Source of the DNA: Solirubrobacterales bacterium
GTDB taxonomy: Bacteria; Actinomycetota; Thermoleophilia; Solirubrobacterales; Solirubrobacteraceae
Direction: 5' to 3'
NCBI GenBank assembly: GCA_003138355.1
Contig: PLFX01000032.1
Location: 1 to 64,000, forward strand
DNA length: 64,000 nucleotides
Shown: positions 61,869 to 64,000 of the stretch, piece by piece
How positions within the stretch are numbered: position 1 is the stretch's first letter
Layout: the number at the start of each line of letters is the position of its first letter
Translations under genes and position numbers: made by a program
The notes under the pieces: model-generated
Database searches by the model: none
What the model saw: only the letters and a program-made list of their open reading frames with translations
What the model was told of the DNA's origin: nothing

Positions 61869-62789
61869 ATGCCAGTGACGGTCGTCGGATCGATTGCGTT
61901 CGACTCGGTGCGGACCCCGTTCGGCGAGCGCGAGCGGATGCTCGGCGGCGCCGCGGTCCACTTCGCCCTCGCGGCCTCGTTCTTCGACGAGGTCCACGTC
62001 GTCGGGCCGGTCGGTGACGACTTCGGCGAGGCGGAGCTCGACGTGCTACGCCGCCGCAACATCGACACGTCCGGGATCGAGCGCGTCGCAGACGGCAAGA
62101 CGTTCTTCTGGCGCGCCGAGTACGGCTGGGATCTCAATAACCGCGAGACGCTCGAGACGGCGCTCGGAGTGTTCGAGCGCTTTGAGCCAACGCTCTCCGC
62201 GAAAGCGCGCGCGAGCGACGTGGTGTTCCTGGCAAACATCCAACCCGACCTGCAGCGACGAGTGCGCGCGCAGTGCCTGGACACCCGCTTTGCCGCGCTC
62301 GACACGATGAATCTGTGGATCGACACGGCGCGCCCCTCGCTGGTCAAAGCGATCAACGAAGTCGACTGCGTGATCATCAACGACGCCGAGCTGCGCCAGC
62401 TCGCCGACAGGCCAAGTCTCGTCGGCGCGGCCCGCGAGGTCCTCTCGTGGAGCACGACGCCCGGGCGCGCTGTCGTCGCGAAGCTCGGCGAATACGGCGC
62501 AGCGCTGATCACGCGCGACGGGTACTTCTCAATCCCGGCATTCCCGCTCGAGACCGTCGTCGATCCGACGGGCGCCGGCGACAGCTTCGCAGGCGGCTTC
62601 ATCGGCTACGTCGCAGCCCAGCGCCACAAGCATCTGACGCCGACGTTGCTGCGCCGCGCGATGGCCTATGGCACCGCGATCGCCTCATTCAACGTCGAGG
62701 AGTTCGGCACCGATCGCGTGGCAAGACTGCGAATGGATGAGGTCGATGAGCGTGTCACCGACCTCAGACGCATGACCGCATTCGCCTAG
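61869..62789 (+). CDS. PfkB-family sugar/nucleoside kinase
   Basis: 306 residues. Ribokinase fold: N-terminal VVGSIAFDSVRTPFG, LGGAAVHFALAASFF, VGPVGDDFG, and the C-terminal anion hole and catalytic base in DPTGAGDSFAGGFIGY. Resembles fructokinase/ribokinase proteins; the substrate is unknown. TATCCT lies ten bases before the ATG. It is divergent from the DEAD-box helicase. Confidence 0.88.
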   Translation: MPVTVVGSIAFDSVRTPFGERERMLGGAAVHFALAASFFDEVHVVGPVGDDFGEAELDVLRRRNIDTSGIERVADGKTFFWRAEYGWDLNNRETLETALGVFERFEPTLSAKARASDVVFLANIQPDLQRRVRAQCLDTRFAALDTMNLWIDTARPSLVKAINEVDCVIINDAELRQLADRPSLVGAAREVLSWSTTPGRAVVAKLGEYGAALITRDGYFSIPAFPLETVVDPTGAGDSFAGGFIGYVAAQRHKHLTPTLLRRAMAYGTAIASFNVEEFGTDRVARLRMDEVDERVTDLRRMTAFA

Positions 62790-62880
62790 CGCGGCGCCCC
62801 GACGGTTGGCCGCGACCCCAGCGGGATATGGCCGTGGAGGGTGTGCGATCGGGATCGGCGGGTAGTACGATCGGTGCGGG

Positions 62881-63153
62881 ATGGGCACGTCGAGCTACAT
62901 TTGGCTTGCGCTGCTATTCAAGGTGCCGGCGATCGGTTTTGCCTGGCTGGTCTGGCGCGCGCTACGGTCGGACAACAAGCCGAGCGCCGAGCCGCAGGAG
63001 GCATCCGGCGAGGATGGAGGCAGCAAGTTGCGGCTGCACCCGCGGCCACGCGTCCCGCGCCCGCCACGCCGCGGTGCGCATGGAGCCGCGCCGATCCCGC
63101 CGCCGCGACGCGTTCGCAGCGTCAATGCTCGCGGGCGCGTTGCGAGTCATTGA
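62881..63153 (+). CDS. 90-residue single-pass membrane protein with a Pro/Arg tail
   Basis: One hydrophobic helix (about 6-26: YIWLALLFKVPAIGFAWLVW) followed by a Ser/Glu linker and a basic, Pro/Arg-rich tail. TACGAT lies nine bases upstream of the ATG. No family recognised. It precedes the citrate synthase gene by 96 bases. Confidence 0.45.
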   Translation: MGTSSYIWLALLFKVPAIGFAWLVWRALRSDNKPSAEPQEASGEDGGSKLRLHPRPRVPRPPRRGAHGAAPIPPPRRVRSVNARGRVASH

Positions 63154-63249
63154 GCGGCCGCCGCGGACGTGCGCTCACGACGAGGCGCCTTGGCAAGCGC
63201 GCGTCCCGGATAATCGAGCTACACGCATACGACAGCAGGAACGGTAATG

Positions 63250-64000
63250 AGATGAGCACGAAGCCCGAAGCTTCTGATGTGACAGCGCCGACGAGTAGTC
63301 GGGAGAGCAGCGAGACGCTGACGATCACCGACAACCGGACGGGCAGCACCTACGAGGTCCCGATCACGGACGGAGCGATCCGCTCCCTGGACCTGCGCCA
63401 GATCAAGGTCGATGAGGACGATTTCGGGCTGCTGGCGTACGACCCGGCGTTCATGAACACCGCGTCGTGCCGCAGCACGATCACCTTCCTCGATGGGGAT
63501 CTCGGCGTTCTCGAGTACCGGGGCTACCCGATCGAGCAGCTCGCCGAGCAATCGACCTACCTCGAGGTCGCCTACCTGCTGGTGCACGGCGAGCTCCCGA
63601 CCAAGGCGCAGCTCGACGACTGGACCCATCAGATCAAGATGCACACCTTCGTCCACGAGAACGTCAAGAGCTTCATCCAGGGCTTCCGCCACGACGCGCA
63701 CCCGATGGGGATGCTGCTCGGAGCGGTCGGTGCGCTGTCGACCTTCTATCCCGACGCGAACAAGATTCACGACGCCGAGAACCGCCAGCTCCAGACGGTA
63801 CGCCTGATCGCGAAGATGCCGACCCTCGCCGCCTTCTCCTACAGGCACAACATGGGCCAGCCGTACGTGTACCCCGACAACGACCTCGACTACGCCGGCA
63901 ACTTCCTCGGAATGCTCTACAAGATGACGGAGCTGAAGTACCAGCCGGATCCGCGCCTCGAGCGCGCGCTGGACATCCTCTTCATCCTGCACGCCGACCA
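63250..64000 (+). CDS. gltA: citrate synthase (partial, runs off the window)
   Basis: The first 250 residues are visible. Condenses acetyl-CoA and oxaloacetate at the entry of the TCA cycle. GDLGVLEYRGYPIEQLAEQS and LEVAYLLVHGELP are the family N-terminal half; FSYRHNMGQPYVYP and the HADH-like end (LFILHADH) approach the active-site His, which lies at or beyond the edge. The start is ATG at 63250. Fits with the acetate-uptake unit near 50 kb. Confidence 0.93.

Overview
The window is a single stretch of G+C-rich, densely coding chromosomal DNA from a bacterium. The gene content fits a high-G+C actinobacterium, most likely of the Thermoleophilia/Solirubrobacterales type; this lineage call is inference, because no rRNA is present. 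Supporting it are a full 14-gene actinobacterial-style nuo operon, an NhaA antiporter fused to a DsbA-like domain, ThyX instead of ThyA, a SigG-like ECF sigma factor, secreted proteins with Thr/Gly/Ala-rich linkers, and many GTG starts. There is no complete phage, insertion sequence, CRISPR array or plasmid module. It looks like ordinary chromosome with scattered gene remnants.

Layout. 0-10 kb: truncated ECF sigma factor, small membrane protein, type II NADH dehydrogenase, NhaA-DsbA fusion, a Crp-type HTH remnant, then secreted proteins (beta-helix protein, GH26-like glycosidase, subtilase) around a universal stress protein and a 28-residue membrane microprotein. 10-19.5 kb: tRNA adenosine deaminase, a degenerate acyl-CoA ligase homologue, two tRNA-Ser genes (CGA and GGA), alpha/beta hydrolase, SRAP/YedK protein, kelch-like protein, a receiver-domain remnant, an MFS exporter divergent from a tandem MarR regulator, a GNAT enzyme and a deacetylase-like protein. 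19.5-26.5 kb: ABC-2 transporter pair, response regulator and a histidine kinase that lacks its ATPase domain, serS, cytochrome c lipoprotein, cupredoxin-like lipoprotein, FkbM methyltransferase. 26.5-41.5 kb: nuoA-N, the proton-pumping NADH:quinone oxidoreductase. Most genes overlap by 1-11 bases. The one large gap, nuoL-nuoM, holds a structured element with inverted-repeat ends. 41.6-64 kb: secreted proteins, cyclopropane synthase, peptidoglycan amidase, SDR, a sulfide:quinone-reductase-like flavoprotein with a frameshift, thyX, acetate uptake and activation (AceTr transporter plus acs), diguanylate cyclase, Bcp peroxiredoxin, Fpg, secreted glycosidase, aldehyde dehydrogenase, cyclophilin, DEAD-box helicase, PfkB kinase and the start of citrate synthase.

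How the genes fit together. Both NADH dehydrogenases, acetate uptake and activation, and citrate synthase point to aerobic respiratory heterotrophy with acetate feeding the TCA cycle. The secreted hydrolases, deacetylase-like protein, amidase and cyclopropane synthase concern the cell envelope or extracellular polymers.

The strongest window-wide signal is a TANNNT hexamer 5-9 bases upstream of the start codon of about 17 genes. This is the expected layout of leaderless mRNAs, and it decides several starts. In two genes (serS and a secreted amidase) the hexamer points to start positions occupied by GTA and ATC, which are non-standard start codons. These cases, the sigma-factor stop and the flavoprotein frameshift could instead be single-base sequence errors.
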